Source of the DNA: Kalaharituber pfeilii | Taxonomy: Eukaryota; Ascomycota; Pezizomycetes; Pezizales; Pezizaceae | Reading direction: 5' to 3' | NCBI GenBank assembly: GCA_015179045.1 | Contig: WHUZ01000002.1 | Coordinates: 1,240,001-1,304,000 of the forward strand | Length of the DNA stretch: 64,000 bases | In this document: positions 1 to 12,982 of the stretch, in pieces | Position numbering within the stretch: position 1 is the stretch's first letter | Layout: every line of letters starts with the position of its first letter | Translations under genes and position numbers: made by a program | Notes under the pieces: generated by a model | What the model was told of the DNA's origin: nothing | Seen by the model: only the letters and a program-made list of their open reading frames with translations | Database searches by the model: none

Positions 1-1217
1 ACTCTACCCACCTGCTTTCGGCTTAATATTATAGCTTACCGTGTCTCTGTACATTTCATATGTTGCATTACCTAGTTAGTTTCTCCGTGCTGGGTATAGC
101 AATTACGTTAAGAAATTCTACAAAGAATATCTTATCAAAAGTGATCGGGCTTTCAGATAGACTTATAGTGTTCGTCTCAGATCGAACAAATAGAGGCCCA
201 CGAAAGGGGAAGATGGTGCGAGTATGACAGTAGAGGGATGGTTGGAACCTCACACGGATATGAAGTTAGCAGCCATGCAGTTGGAACGGCATGCCATGTA
301 CAAACGGACGGACAAAACAGAGAGGGTGAATCAGATATTAGATATCGCCTTGCGAGCATTCACCTCACCAATGCAGGAAAACTGGGTAAATGATCTGCCA
401 ATGGTGAATTGGCATACTAGAAGCGCCGCTGTCCCTCCTAGCCGCCTCCTTTTCATATTGCAAGTTTCTCAATAATGAGGCTTTCCATTTGCAAGAAGTG
501 AAGTCGTTAACGATAAACAACATGGGGCCCATAGGGCAAACTGGTACTATGTGCATTCCATTGCACATAGAAATTAATCGAGAAGAGTACCTTATGTAAG
601 TTCAGAGAAAGATCACTTTGGAATCGTGTAGAGCCAGTTATGCAGAGGATGATGGCAAACAAATGCTGTAATCATCACTCAAAAGAAAAGGGATTCTTTG
701 GATCGTCAGGCCTCGATATCAGACCGTTTCGATTGAGCTATCAGGAAGAAATATCTCAGGAGGAGATAGTCTCAATCTGCCATTACGTGGTAGTAACCCA
801 GTCTCGTTACCATAATCTCGGAGCCTTTTACCTAGTTACCTTTAATCTAGCCTGGAATCCCGACATAGACGAGTAGGTGTTAACAATTAGTGCCTGCGTT
901 GGTACATACACTTTATTACAGAAAATATCATATAATACAAGTTAGGTCTGTATTACCACAAATCTTCCATCATACATGCGACACATCGAGTGCCGGCTTG
1001 CATACACGTGGTTTCCTATCAACAAGAACAACATAATGCATGACACATGATTAAGACAAAACCAGTAGAAAAAACGCTAAATACCGTCCGTATACCCACA
1101 ACAGTAGAAAGACATGTACCATAATATATCAAATGAAGTCAATTCCTTGTGAGACATAATTGTTACCGCTCACAACAACACTAATGCCTGTTAGCTTTGT
1201 GAACAAGCCATGCCATC
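1..1217. other. Intergenic, no gene recognised
   Basis: This is the 3' flank of the Mtc5/WDR59 gene. Open frames at 224-475 (+), 177-359 (-) and 640-876 (+) are short, overlap each other on opposite strands, and resemble no family I know. No tRNA or repeat was seen. Confidence 0.5.
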
Positions 1218-4200
1218 TTACACACCATAATCAGAAACCTGTACCACTGGAGTCTGTAGATCAAACATAGCTGCTCCATTTGCGTCTTCATCATCATCTG
1301 TACCGAGCATTCCGTCAGCGTCCTCCTCATCATACTCTTCCTCTTCACCTAGCTCGTCCTCAAAGAAATCCTCATCCACTTCTTCAGCCAGATAGCCATA
1401 ATTACCCCCAGAGCTTCCTGCTATAATTCTGCCTTGTTCTTCACCTACACCACCTAATGCTGTAATTGTACTGATAGGAACTCGTTTTCCAAATCCAAAC
1501 GACTGCTTGCTTAAGAGGTTTGGCGTGGGTACAGGTGGACCCAGCGGCACAGGAGGAGGCACCATAAAGCCAAATCCATCGTCTGCATAATCAATGCAGC
1601 GGCAGCCACACCCAGCTGGACACTCTTGCTCCCCCCGGTAAACTGACGACGCCTCATTACCTTCTGCAGCTTTTGTTGTTTCATCATCTTCACTGTCACT
1701 GCTAGGACAGAACCAGTCTCGATGACACTTGGCATGGGCAACATGGCCACAAACAAGGCAAGCCCCATAAAGACCTTTTACCGCTACCTGACAGATAACA
1801 CAAGTTAAGGCAGAAGGCTTGAGCGTTGGTTTAGAGCAAGAGCATTCAGGGACTGAAGGCATTGGTGAATCTTGGTTGGATAGAGCGGATGCAGCATGTT
1901 GCTGGGAACGCCCACCAAATCTGGTGGGTCGGAAGCGGTGGGTGGAAGTTGCTGTGTTAGTAGAGATAAGAGTGTGGGATGCCTTGTTTAAGGGTGTATA
2001 AGGCCCCACGCCTGTGGAATGGCATTTCGAACATGTCCCAGTGAGTTCTGATTCAAAGATTAGCATTTTTGATCTCATTTCGTCATAGGCTTATACAACT
2101 CACCCAGGCCGGTCCATTTCTTGTCAGATTTCTTCACACTTTTCTTCGCAAAACCATCAGTGGAGTCACCAATGGCAACGTTTAATTTATCTCCCTCTTC
2201 ATCAACCACCGTACGTACGCTGTTGATTTTGAGAATTTCCAATCTTCGAACTTGTAAGCCCCACACATAAAGCAGGTCGGCATATTTTTCCCGGTACGCT
2301 CTATATTGCTTTGCTTTCGCGGGATTTAACAGTGGTGGTTTACTGAGGGTGCCCTCATCATCAAACACACCACTATTTAAAATTTTAATATCAATATCCA
2401 CCACCCCCTCATCGTCATCTTCCTCCGTCTCCGTAAGGATGGAGCTGCCGCCAGCTCCTCTTACACCACCTCCCTCAGCCCCAGCAGCTCCTCGAAGCCC
2501 GCTCCCGATAATAGTATTTTGGCCCCAGGTGATCACACCTGTGCCGGTCGTCATATTGATGATACTTTCTGCAGGACTGGGTCTTCGTCTAGTAGGGGGA
2601 CTTGAGTTGCTACTCGTTGTGTTGAACGCTCTCGCAAATCCCCCAGCAAAGTTCACAACTGCTGTTGATCTCCTAGAATGGTGATGTGTGAACTCAGGGC
2701 TGCTAGATAAGCTATGATGGCTAACTTCATCCATACTTCGTCTGGTTAAGAAACCAGAACTTACAGGAGGAGTATTGCCCGTAGAGTATGCCCCAGACGA
2801 GAACGGGTCCACTCCTCCTAGGAAACCATTATATGAAGAGAAGGAACCGTGAGTAGTTACTGGTGTAACTGCAACTGAGTGAGGCTGAGGGGACACTGAA
2901 AGGGAAGGAAATTCGTCTTTAGCTGCATCATACGTGGAGTAATAATCAATTGAATATGCAGGGCCCTTCATCGTGAGGAGAAGATCCTGGATGAAACAGA
3001 TTAGGCCTAAACTGTAGTGATGAAGATTGTAAAACAGGTATTACTTACATTGCCCGTTTCAGTATTGAGCCATGGTACTGAATCTCCAGGCTTATACTCT
3101 GCCTCACAAAAGACACAAGCCAGCATTGCAAGCATTTGAACATCAGCTCTCATCTCAAAATATGAGAACCTGTTGGAAAGATTAGTTCTGTAATTCCATG
3201 AGCTCAGAAACATTAGGAACTTACAGCTGGTCAATTAGCCAACTACTGCCCAGAGGATGGCCTCCCCATTTTATTTTTCCACAGATTTCTCCAACTTTTG
3301 ATTTCTTGACCCAACTCAAACTATCATCAGAATCATCGTGCAGCGCAAATTCGTCATCCATAATGCTGACTCGGCGATGTGAAGCCACTGTGCCTTCCTC
3401 ATCTTCATCATCGCCAAATCCACTATCCCTTCTCTTTGCAGCTGCAAGTACATTCTTAGCTACCACCAAGATAGGATCTCTTCCCCATGACTGTGGAACA
3501 ACCTCAAGGGGCACATCCCGGGAAACAATCAACTCGGCCAAAGTCCACACATCTGCAAGATCCAAATAACCATGCCTCCTGGCGACCTCAGCGTTATGCT
3601 TACATACGTCGCTACCATGCCCATAAACAATATACTCCTCCGCCAATTCTTTCTTTGAGGGTAAAAGTTGTGACAAGTCAATCAGGCGTACTATATTCTT
3701 TCCTGTCATATACCCAATGGAGTTTGTCCAATTTCCAACCCCTACTCCTGTGCCTGTGCTCATTGCCACTGGCCTTGCAGTACCACTACGTTGCGTTGAT
3801 CGATCAGTTGACACCCCACCCCTTCTTCCACCAGGAAACCTTCGGCCCAAGGCTCCGCCAGCATTGCCCTGCAATCGCCAGCTCAATGCTGGCCTAAGAG
3901 TTGATGTCTCATCCTCGGAGTCGCTAGCGTCTGTTGTCGAAGTCTCATATTCACTTCCACTGGAACTTTCCCCAGCAGAGGAAACTCCGCGTAACCCTTT
4001 TGGCCCAGGCGTTGACATGTAGAGTCGGCCAAAGTTTTCGAAAAGCCTGCCACTGCGTCCACTTCGTTCCGCACCTTCCCTCCAGCCGAAGGCACTACTT
4101 GAAAGGTCTCTGTTCCACCAGCAACCGCCTCCACCAAATTCACGTCGGGTGGTTTCCTCTTTCGGAGGGAAGAAGCAAACCAATCTTCCATCATGACTCC

Positions 4201-6167
4201 ATGTCGCCCCGCATGCCCTAGGAAGAGGAACACTGACTTGATTATTATTTGCTATTAGATCCTTAACCTCACTTTGCTGAGGATTAAGTTCCTCGTCATC
4301 ACTAGTACTATCTTTCTCATCGCCCGATCCAATAAACACCATTGTATGCTCTGCTGGCTCACCCAGAAGAAACTTTATACAAGCCTCCAGTGACATTTTT
4401 TTATGTTCCATGAAAGCCTCTGAGATTTTTCGTAGTTGCATCGCCATTGCCTCCATCTGAGAGCTTGGGATTGCATTAGTTTTTTCAATGGTGAATATAG
4501 GAGTAGCTGACTCGGGGTATCCACTTGGGAATTGTATTTCCGCCCGTAAAAAAACCCATTTAGAGTCTACTCCCCATGGGCCATTGAGCGAGATGGTACA
4601 GTATCTTCCTGTGACATTTACCTTTTCGAACTTGACTTTAGGAAATTTCGCGCCAACAAAAGAGATTTCTTCCCCAAGCGTATCCGGATTGTCCCATGAA
4701 CTCAGTTTTGTTATTTTGATACCCTTCATCCATGCGATTGGATTTTCGCTCTTCACTTTGCCCCTTGATATGCCCATTGTGGTCTGATATCTTCTCGAAA
4801 ATTGGCCGTCCGTATATTGTATTTGCCCACCTAATATCCCTTCGCCAAGATAACGCGGGCCAAATAGCCGCTTTCCTACGCTCATCCCGTCCCCTATAGC
4901 TCCTTTCCCAAGTTTTTGCTCATGCCTAAAAGTTTTGTATGCAGCCCCCTTCCTTGTGATCCTGAACCTGACTTTACCCTCCGGATCATGGCCAATCCTC
5001 TTCATAAGGTCCTTACTAATAGACCATAATCGTATATCCTTATCCTGAGACCAACTCACAAGCTGAAACTCTCTATCATCCCTATCTGGATTCTGTCCAC
5101 CCCTATATCTCCACAAGAATTCTTTCACACTGTCAGTATGTCCCTCAAATTTCTCAACAGGATCAGCAGGTGCGTCCCCCTCCGCTCTGCGATCGTATAG
5201 ATATAATGTGTTATCTGCTCTTTGTGGCATTATCAACAATCCCCATCCAAAAGGGGTGTGTCTTGCTCTCCATACCGGGAATGAAGTTCTTATTACTCTT
5301 TCGGGCTCATCATCAGGCCTAGAGTAGTCCCAGAATCTAATCGTTTTATCTAAGGCACAAGTCACTACCCCTGTAGACCGTGTTCGATTCCAATCGACTC
5401 CGTATATTTTGGTAGTGTGTGCACAGAAACTTCGCAATGGGTATGCGCCCTTTCGGTCATCCCATATCCGGAGATATTTGTCATGACTACTCGCCAGTAT
5501 ATGTTCATCTTGTCGGTTATATTTGACTTGTGTTGCTCCCGCAAACCAATCACAGAAGGACATGGCTGGCCTTCTTGGGTCTCTCAGATCCCAACAGTGA
5601 ACAAAGGAATCTACAGAACATGTAGCCAATATGTCTGGATGATGTGCCGAGAAGTTGATATCCGTGATTGCTCTGGTGTGGGAATGCAAAACATGCTCAA
5701 TTGCGCGCCTGGATGGCATGGCAAGATTCCAAACCATGGCTTTCTGATTTGAGGTTGAGACCACCCAGTAGTCCCGAGCAGCAAACGGCGACCATTGCAC
5801 GTCGGCCACTTCCCAAGCTGTACGATGTTGAAGAAACCGTGGGGGATCGTAGGGATTATCAAGATCCACAATATGAAGACCTTGCCGGCTACAAAATTTA
5901 CTTAGCTAGTATTCACCAGCAAAGAAAGAAATGCCACCTACGAGGCCAAGACTACATCTCTACCGGATGGTGAGATTGACCTATTTTGCTCCCATATCAG
6001 CCATCATCATCTCTTACCAGTCTCAGGAAGTTATATGTTGGATAATGCTTCAGGGGCTATATGTACATTGAGCCAACTGGCTGATCAACCCTGATACTCA
6101 TGTCCAAGTTGAACGTCGGCGAGTCGAACGCCGAGGTAGTATCGCGTGCCGTCACCGCAGTCCCCAT
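1218..6167 (-). CDS. MTC5: WDR59/Mtc5-like SEACAT (GATOR2) subunit
   Basis: WD40-RWD-RING protein of the SEACAT/GATOR2 complex, which acts at the vacuole in amino-acid signalling to TORC1. Exons are 6167-6067, 5980-5942, 5888-3225, 3169-3049, 2986-2104 and 2047-1218, a total of 1545 codons plus stop, with phases consistent at every junction. The start at 6167 follows an in-frame TAA. The N-terminus reads GSMSISPSGRDVVLASR across the first two introns, the typical fungal start of this family. WD repeats span roughly residues 20-350. An RWD domain lies near 440-560. A Ser/Gly-rich disordered stretch follows. The C-terminal zinc-binding RING (CxxC pairs from about residue 1275 and 1352, then the HAKCHRDWFC and CPAGCGCRC region) is complete. 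An acidic tail ends the protein. The fourth and fifth exons would look like an ATGA overlap if the 56-bp intron at 2103-2048 were missed. Confidence 0.93.
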
Positions 6168-6633
6168 TTTGAGTGCGCAAGTTTAGAAAGAATCAGATAT
6201 CAACGATCTTCAAGCTCAGGGATAGTCAACCCAACTCCGACGCGAGGCCCCGTTCTGGCTATGGGTATCTGGTGGAAGCGGCAATAAATGAATGTGAGGC
6301 TGAGTGCGGAAGTTCAGCAGGTAGCAATTGTCAGTGCATTGTCACAACGCTCGATAATATTCGAGTTTGCGGAATGTCGTCACTATAGGAGCTCGCAGTG
6401 TGAACTCAACCGTGCTGATCATGTGAGGTTAACGCAGGTGGTACTAAAGAGAGGGAGAAATAACTTACAGCTGCTAGGTCGTTCAGGTTCAGGTTATGCA
6501 CACCAGGGATATCTATGCGCACAAGCCGAGATCTCGTTGGTGGTAACGCCGATGCCGAATCCCCATGAGGCTACCGAACACTGCCAAGGCCGACGGAAAG
6601 AATGCTGAGTAATCTCTCCCAGAAAGCCTACTA
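6168..6633. other. Upstream region of MTC5, no gene recognised
   Basis: Candidate promoter of the - strand MTC5 gene. Open frames at 6173-6388 and 6288-6608 have no recognisable family. Confidence 0.35.
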
Positions 6634-7024
6634 CACTTTTCCGTTGCTATATCATACCGGATCTAACCAGACTAACCGGATCTGTAAAATCCGCAAGATT
6701 CCGCTGTAGAATAAAATGCTTGGCAGAATTAGAATAGGGATGGGCAGCAAAAATAATGGAAATTGCCTGATTGAGAAGCAGATTGACAATGACAGCCTAA
6801 TTTAATTATGTAATGGGCGAATGCAAAGGTGAGGTACGGTAGCCAAGATTGGACGTATCAGCATTACTACCTTAGTGTATTCGATATATGTTGCAAATTT
6901 TATTTGTATGAGAACAGGGCAATTCCTGTCCGGTCCGGTATTCTTAGTGCATCCGGTATAGCAAGAGGGTTTTGTATAGCAAGGTTTCCGGTACAGCGAG
7001 GCCCGATATAGCAAGGGAGAACTG
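6634..7024. mobile_element. Degenerate TA-flanked inverted-repeat element (copy A)
   Basis: A 391-bp decayed member of the family seen best at 52144-52870. It shares internal motifs with that copy (GAATAAAATGCTTGGCA near the left end, TTTGTATG, CGGTCCGGTA, and repeated CCGGTATAGCAAG-like blocks at the right end) and is flanked by TA on both sides. The left terminus is strongly degraded. It has no coding capacity, so it was probably moved by a pogo/Tc1-mariner-type transposase supplied in trans (inference from the TA flanks and CAGT-like ends). Confidence 0.6.
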
Positions 7025-7743
7025 TAGTACTGGTAACCTACTTCGACGTCAGACTATTGATGTAGCATCTTTCTGGCTGAAACCGCCAAGAAGCGACTAG
7101 GCTCAGAATGGCCACTACTGGGTTCCCAAGTCCTAAAACGAGTTCACAGGTTCAAACAAGACGATTTGGAAAAACCGAAGTAAGTATTGAGACTTTTCCG
7201 GAGGAAGCATAAATAGCTTGATGAAGCTGCTCATTGTAAATAGATTTGAGATAGTAGAGCTCCCGAGATCACTGAGCGAGCGGAGATACGGCAATTGGGG
7301 TAACGACGCAACCAATTGCAACGAACGTTGCATGCAGTACTAGCTTCCGACGATCTCCACATACCAGGGGCCTATGGAATGGTTCGGCCCATCAAGGTCG
7401 TCTCGGCCTCGTAGACTTGAATATCGCAGTTTTTGCCATGCGTTATGTCAGTGCCAGGAGATTTTTGAATCAGCACCTCCGCAATATGAACACCGAGAAT
7501 CTACTTTTATGTACTCGAGTACATTGTGAAATTTAAAGTTCAAGCAAACACTATCAAAGTTTTTATTCATTTTATTTGCAGTTTTAGTTTTGATTCTAGT
7601 CTCGTGCCCAGACTTTTGATTCCTGATATACTGTATATATATTATTTCTTTATATTTCCATCCTCAAAGGATGCAACAACTTTTTTATTTTACTCCCCCT
7701 AATCCCCCAATCTCACCCCCTCCGCACCCTGCCCCCGTCTTCT
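7025..7743. other. Intergenic 3' flank of ILV3
   Basis: AT-rich towards 7500-7700. Nothing recognised beyond the end of ILV3. Confidence 0.4.
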
Positions 7744-10162
7744 CTACGCATCCGTAATACACCCATGACTCGCATCACTGACCAACTTTGCATACTTATA
7801 CAGCGTTCCCCGATCATACTTGAGAGGCTTGGGCTTCCACTCTTTCCTCCTCTTCTCCAGCTCGCCCTCCTCCACAAGTAAATCCAGCTTCCTCTCTACT
7901 GCATCAATCACGATCCTATCTCCGTCCCTCACGAGTGCTATGGGTCCCCCTTCTTGTGCCTCCGGCACAATATGTCCAATCAAAAACCCGTGACTCCCGC
8001 CTGAGAACCTCCCATCCGTAATCAGCGCTACGTCGTGGCCAAGCCCGGCACCCATTATGGCGCTGCTAGGCTTGAGCATTTCCACCATGCCAGGCGCGCC
8101 CTTCGGCCCTTCGAACCGGATGACAACGACCGTCTTTTCGCCCTTCTTGATCTCGCCGCGCTCAAGCGCCTCGATGAAGTCGTCTTCGGCATCGTAGCAT
8201 TTGGCGTTGCCCTCAAATTTCAGGCCTTCCTTGCCTGTGATTTTGCCGACGGAGCCACCCGGGGCGAGCGAGCCACGGAGAATCTGAATGTGGCCGGTCT
8301 TCTTGAGTGGGTTGGAAAGCGGGCGGATGATCTTTTGGTCGTCGGGGAACCCAGGGGTGGTCTCGAGGTTCTCGGCAAGGGTTTTGGAAGTGACGGTTTT
8401 GATGGAGCCGTCGATGAGGTCGTTTTTGAGGAGGTATTTGAGCAGCGCAGGCGTACCGCCAATGGCGTGGATATCGGCCATGACGTATTTTCCGGACGGT
8501 TTAAGGTCTGCTAGCAGCGGAATCCGGTCGCTGACGGACTGGAAGTCATCGATGGTGAGTTTGACGCCAACAGAGTGTGCAATAGCGATAAGGTGGAGAA
8601 CGGCGTTGGTAGAACCACCGGTGATGTTGACAACGACCATGGCATTCTCAAAGGCAGATCGGGTAAGGATGTCACGGGGCTTGATATCTTTCTCGAGAAG
8701 AGTTCGGATCGCCTTACCAGCGTCGAGGCACTCTTGCTGTTTGGCGGCGGAAATGGCGGGGTTGGAAGAGGATCCGGGTAGGGTCATACCCATGGATTCG
8801 ATGGCGGTTGCCATGGTATTGGCGGTATACATGCCGCCGCATGCACCCGGACCAGGGCAAGCGTGGCGGATTATGTCGAAACGGGTAGGCTCATCAATTT
8901 CTTTGGTGAGATATTGGCCATAGGCTTGGAAAGCTGCTCAGGGAGAGGGCGGTTAGTGAAGTGGATAGGTGGAGGGAAGATAAGAGAGAACGGGGAGGAC
9001 TGACCAGAGACAATGTCAATATTTGCACCGCCTTGGCTGGCGCATTTGCCGGGCTGAATGGTGCCTCCGTAGACCATGAGGGACGGGCGGTTGACTCTGC
9101 CCATTGCCTAAACGGCGAAGTTGAGGGTAAGTTACATAATCCCGGATGCACCAAAGGAGGCTATCTTGAACCAACTAGAGTAAATGCATTAGGATTGAAG
9201 GATATTAGTAATAATGGAGCAGGGTTAAAGCTCACCCATTATAACACCAGGCATGTTCTTGTCGCATCCTGGGATCGAAATGTTTGCGTCGTACCATTGT
9301 CCACACATCACTGTCTATGAAGCAAGAATTAGCCATAACCTTCGCTCAAGCAAACCGCAGTGCAGGAACCATACCTCTATGGAATCGGCGATAAGATCTC
9401 TCGACTGTAAAGAGTATCGCATTCCCTTTGTACCCATTGATATACCGTCACTGTTGCACTCCCATCATCAGCCAATCTGTTCTATTAACCAATCTGCGGA
9501 TCTAACCCTACCTTACACCAATGGTGTTGAACTGGTAGCCAATCAACCCAGCCTTCTCAACGCCCTCTTTGATCTTATTGCCGAGATCCAACAAGTGCAT
9601 GTTGCAAGGGTTTCCGGTGTACCACACCTATACGGTTATTACTGAGTCAGTCCAAATGCCTTCCCCCTTCATTTGCAAACATTATTCGCTTTCTCATTCA
9701 ACATAGGATGTCCAGCTTCCCTGGGGCTACCCACCGACGAAATCCCGACTTGCGCCTTGTTCATATCCTCCTCCTTCAATCCCGTTGCATACACTATCCC
9801 CCAACTACAAGTTAGCGCTTCCCAAAGCTTGATTGGAAAGGGAAAAGAGTGGCACCAACGCATTGCTTGTGATGCTCCCTGGGACTTTGGTTGTGTGATA
9901 TTCCGCGAGGTCCTGTTGATGCTGCCATTACTTCCACTTTCTTCTGCCCTCAGTCGGCTGGAGGATGTGATTGAGCGCCTGTAGAGATTTGGTCAGTTAC
10001 AAAGTTTGAGTACATTTGCGCAGCCCTGGAGCTAGAAAACTCAATGCCCAGAGCAGAATGATGGCGGAGGGTCAGAACTCACGTTGCGATCCTCGAGGCA
10101 GGCCTAGATGCAGGCACACCCCGAGCGAGGGACAGCGCCCCACTACGTAGAGTGGAAAGCAT
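7744..10162 (-). CDS. ILV3: Dihydroxy-acid dehydratase, mitochondrial
   Basis: Converts dihydroxy-isovalerate and dihydroxy-methylvalerate to the 2-keto acids of valine, leucine and isoleucine synthesis in the mitochondrial matrix. Exons are 10162-10083, 9978-9860, 9793-9735, 9627-9512, 9450-9375, 9314-9236, 9107-9005 and 8933-7744, giving about 606 aa. The first exon begins [15 protein letters not shown], a basic presequence. The three cysteine segments that bind the Fe-S cluster in this family are present: [22 protein letters not shown] and [15 protein letters not shown]. The C-terminal segment with [10 protein letters not shown] and SHGCITDA is intact. One oddity: the junction of the sixth and seventh exons (9236/9107) is one base out of register if a GT donor and an AG acceptor are both enforced. 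The protein frame (VIM then AMGR) needs a GG donor, a GG acceptor or a one-base indel. Several other donors are weak (GTTGGT, GTGGGT, GTCAGT). Confidence 0.93.
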
Positions 10163-11857
10163 CGTGCGGAATGGACTAGGGGTAATTGGAGAATTGACGG
10201 GGAGATGCGCTTCCAGGATTGTTGGGGATGCAGATGCCGGAAAAAACTTCCCCGATAATGGCAAGTCAGGAAGGGGGCTCCAGTGAAGGTCAATTGCAGT
10301 TGCAATCGTAAAAACAGGCAGTATGTATCAAGAGGCTCTCAATTGCCCGATTCCTCTGCCTGAGTCACCTGGGGCCTGGTGTTGCAACCGTGAGGGATGG
10401 CCAATGAGGCCAATCGGATTGGATATAGATGTCGGCACTCTCAGTTTACGCAGGGTCAGTCGGCTTACATAGCAGCTAAGGGCTTGGCAATTGCCTAGAG
10501 CGAGGGTGTTGGGAAGCAGATACAGATTGAGGGTAAGAGTATTTACTATACGAAAAGTCCGCTGCTGCGATAGTTGCGGAGCTAGTCTAGAAGTGTTCTA
10601 TGCACATTCAGTAGCAATGGTGTGGTCCGTTATTGTCTGCTGAATCAGTGGTGCCTTGGCTGTGCATTGTGGGGGCTGCTTGCAAGGCCAGAACTTCAGG
10701 GGCGATCCATGTATGCTGGGATGGGATGCAACATGACGCACAGGGCCGCGCTCCCCAGTTCTTGCCCTGCACGTCGTTGATGCTGATCCAGCGTCCAGTG
10801 TCTCGCTTGCGCTGTCTGCGGACAACATACATATCATACATCACCCATTACTACAGTGACCCGTATTTGGGGATCAAGCAATATTGGGGTAAGTGTATCA
10901 TGCAAGCCTAATCCCCAAGCCTTTTGACTGGTCACTGTATATCCACCTTGCAGTCGTGGCTAACATCTATCCTACTTTCTTTCGTCATTATGTCCACCTG
11001 CTCAATTCATATGAGACAGCCAGTATTTGCATTGCCATTCTTGTACTAGCATCACACTGGGATAACCCGACTGAAGGTCAGTTTTCAAGAGTGGGAGATC
11101 AGACCGGAAGTGCTGTATTCCCGTGCTGGTGCAGGTGCAGGTGGGATTGCATGTGTGGCATGTTGAGCGCTTCTCCGGTTGGGATATGGTATGGGGCGGG
11201 TTTGGTAGGTATGCATGGAAGGATATAGATGCTGTGATGTATGTAGAGCGAATGAGGGCTTGTGAAGATAAGAGGAAACAAAGATTAGGTGGATGATCTC
11301 GTACCCTGCCTAAGTGGCGGCGTGCTGCCAAGAGATAATAGCAAAGACACGGAGGATTATAGCCCATCTAGCAAAAAATTGACACTGAGATGACGGCTAC
11401 GACTCCCTTCCTGTGTCACGAGCTTTGTCTATCCATATATTATGGGTATCGCTTGGAGCAGAAAAGTTGGGCTGACCTGCCTAACCTTATATTTCAAACA
11501 CCAGTGTATATATATTCAAATCTGGGGCAGATAAATTGAAGCTCTACTTGAGCTCAGATTCAATAAGCATTCCAGTGATTTTAGTGAAAACCATGCGCGT
11601 CTAGAAAAAGAGAAGAGGAAAAGAAAAAAGCTATTCTCCCCCGCGTGACACATGCTGAGCTATGAGATAATCATAGTGAAGTTTTTTTTTTTTTCTGACA
11701 CTACAACATGTTGGAGAAAGTATTTATTGGTACTGTATAACTAAAATTAAACATTTCCAACGCTAGTATAACCATCATGCTGCAACAAATTCATTAACTA
11801 CCATATTGGGTATCATGAGAGAAAAACTATTACTAGTAGTTGTGGAGCCCTTTCCAT
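10163..11857. other. Intergenic between ILV3 and the DUF3112-type gene
   Basis: Holds the ILV3 promoter on the left and the 3' flank of the next gene on the right. Open frames at 10598-10911 and 10893-11367 overlap on both strands without family resemblance. I see no RNA gene or repeat. Confidence 0.4.
10361..10367. promoter_or_regulatory. Gcn4/CPC1-type site upstream of ILV3
   Basis: TGAGTCA lies about 200 bp upstream of the ILV3 start codon. This heptamer is the core site of Gcn4/CPC1, which controls amino-acid biosynthesis genes in ascomycetes. Its position upstream of a branched-chain amino-acid gene makes a functional site plausible. Single heptamers also occur by chance. Confidence 0.55.
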
Positions 11858-12982
11858 TTATGGTTTTTCTGTCTCTGCGGGGTTATTCTCTGCTGCCCTC
11901 CTCTCTGCTTTTCCCTCCAAGTAAAATCGCTTATCCATCCTCAGAGCAGCGAGCATTGCCACTACCATAACTTCTAGCATAGGGGTAAATGCGTAGAAAG
12001 CTGCCCGTCCGTGATACCAAGCTGGATCTGACGCAAGTCTAGGGGGAAGATATGAAATTGCAATTCGGAATGCCGCACCAAGTGCTATGGATAAGTTAGT
12101 TTCAAAATGTGCTCAAATCCTTATTCCAGAGCAAACTTACTCAATAGCACTGATGTTCCAATAACCATAGTGATTTTGATTGTCAAGCTGCCAGTTCCAA
12201 GAGGCTTTGGTTGAGCTTGAGTCGGGATCATCAACGAAATGAGGGTAACAGGAATTGGAGCGAAAGCTAGGACTGCGAACCAAGTACCACCAAATTTCCT
12301 GATATCTACATCCTGTTAACTATGCCGCGCCACTATAATTGGCACACAAAGAGCTTACCCGCCGTTATTCTCAGCGTATCGGGATTAGAATTGGTGAAGG
12401 CCTCAACAGTTGCAACAATAACTATGTCTAGCTGTTAGCAATTCATTTTATAACAGTAAGAGGGATATACGAACCCATAATTAGAACCGGTAATATTGTG
12501 CAGTAATAAGCTGCGAATCCCCACCTAACCGGCCTGTTTGTACCACTATTGGGATGCATAGCTCCGAGAATCCTTTGTGCAAATACTAGGTTGACAATGT
12601 ACAACAAGACAACGCCGGCCGCTACGAAGACCTGTGCTGCAATTGCGAGATCCTTGTTCATTGGATAGTTCACCCAAGCTATTCGGACGGAGAAGGTGAC
12701 TATCCGAGACATACAGAACCCAAAGGTGACGGCCGAAAACACAAATAGGCGTCCGCGCGCTCTGTTCCGTCTGAATGTATCCATATGTATGACGGCTAGA
12801 ATGGCGTACAGGGCAAGAAAGACCACGCTGACAGGAATGTCGGTTCCGCGAGTGGGAACGCCACCAGGAATGGCCATTCGGGGTGGCCCAGTGCTTGGCA
12901 TCTGCAGCTTGATATCAGCGCCGTGAATTGAACCAAAGTGCTAAGACATAGAAATTACCTGAGATGTATGTTGGGTTGTCAT
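11858..12982 (-). CDS. DUF3112-type multi-pass membrane protein
   Basis: Exons are 12982-12959, 12901-12475, 12421-12359, 12305-12141 and 12084-11858, giving 301 aa with all phases consistent. The start exon is only 24 nt (MTTQHTSQ). Several hydrophobic segments are visible: one after GGVPTRGTDIPV, one around FGFCMSRIVTFSVRIAW, one in LAIAAQVFVAAGVVLLYIV followed by NLVFAQRILGAMHP, and more in the later exons. The order GGVPTRG, then FCMSRI, then LAIAAQ, then NLVFAQRI matches my recollection of the fungal DUF3112 family. Its function is unknown. The C-terminus is short, polar and probably cytosolic. The assignment rests on remembered motifs, not on a search. Confidence 0.8.

Noticed and set aside
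2075..2078. ATGA stop/start overlap between two long - strand frames, as in a termination-reinitiation or frameshift site
   Set aside because: A 56-bp intron at 2103-2048 with GTGAGT, TGCTAATC and CAG joins both frames into one conserved MTC5 protein.
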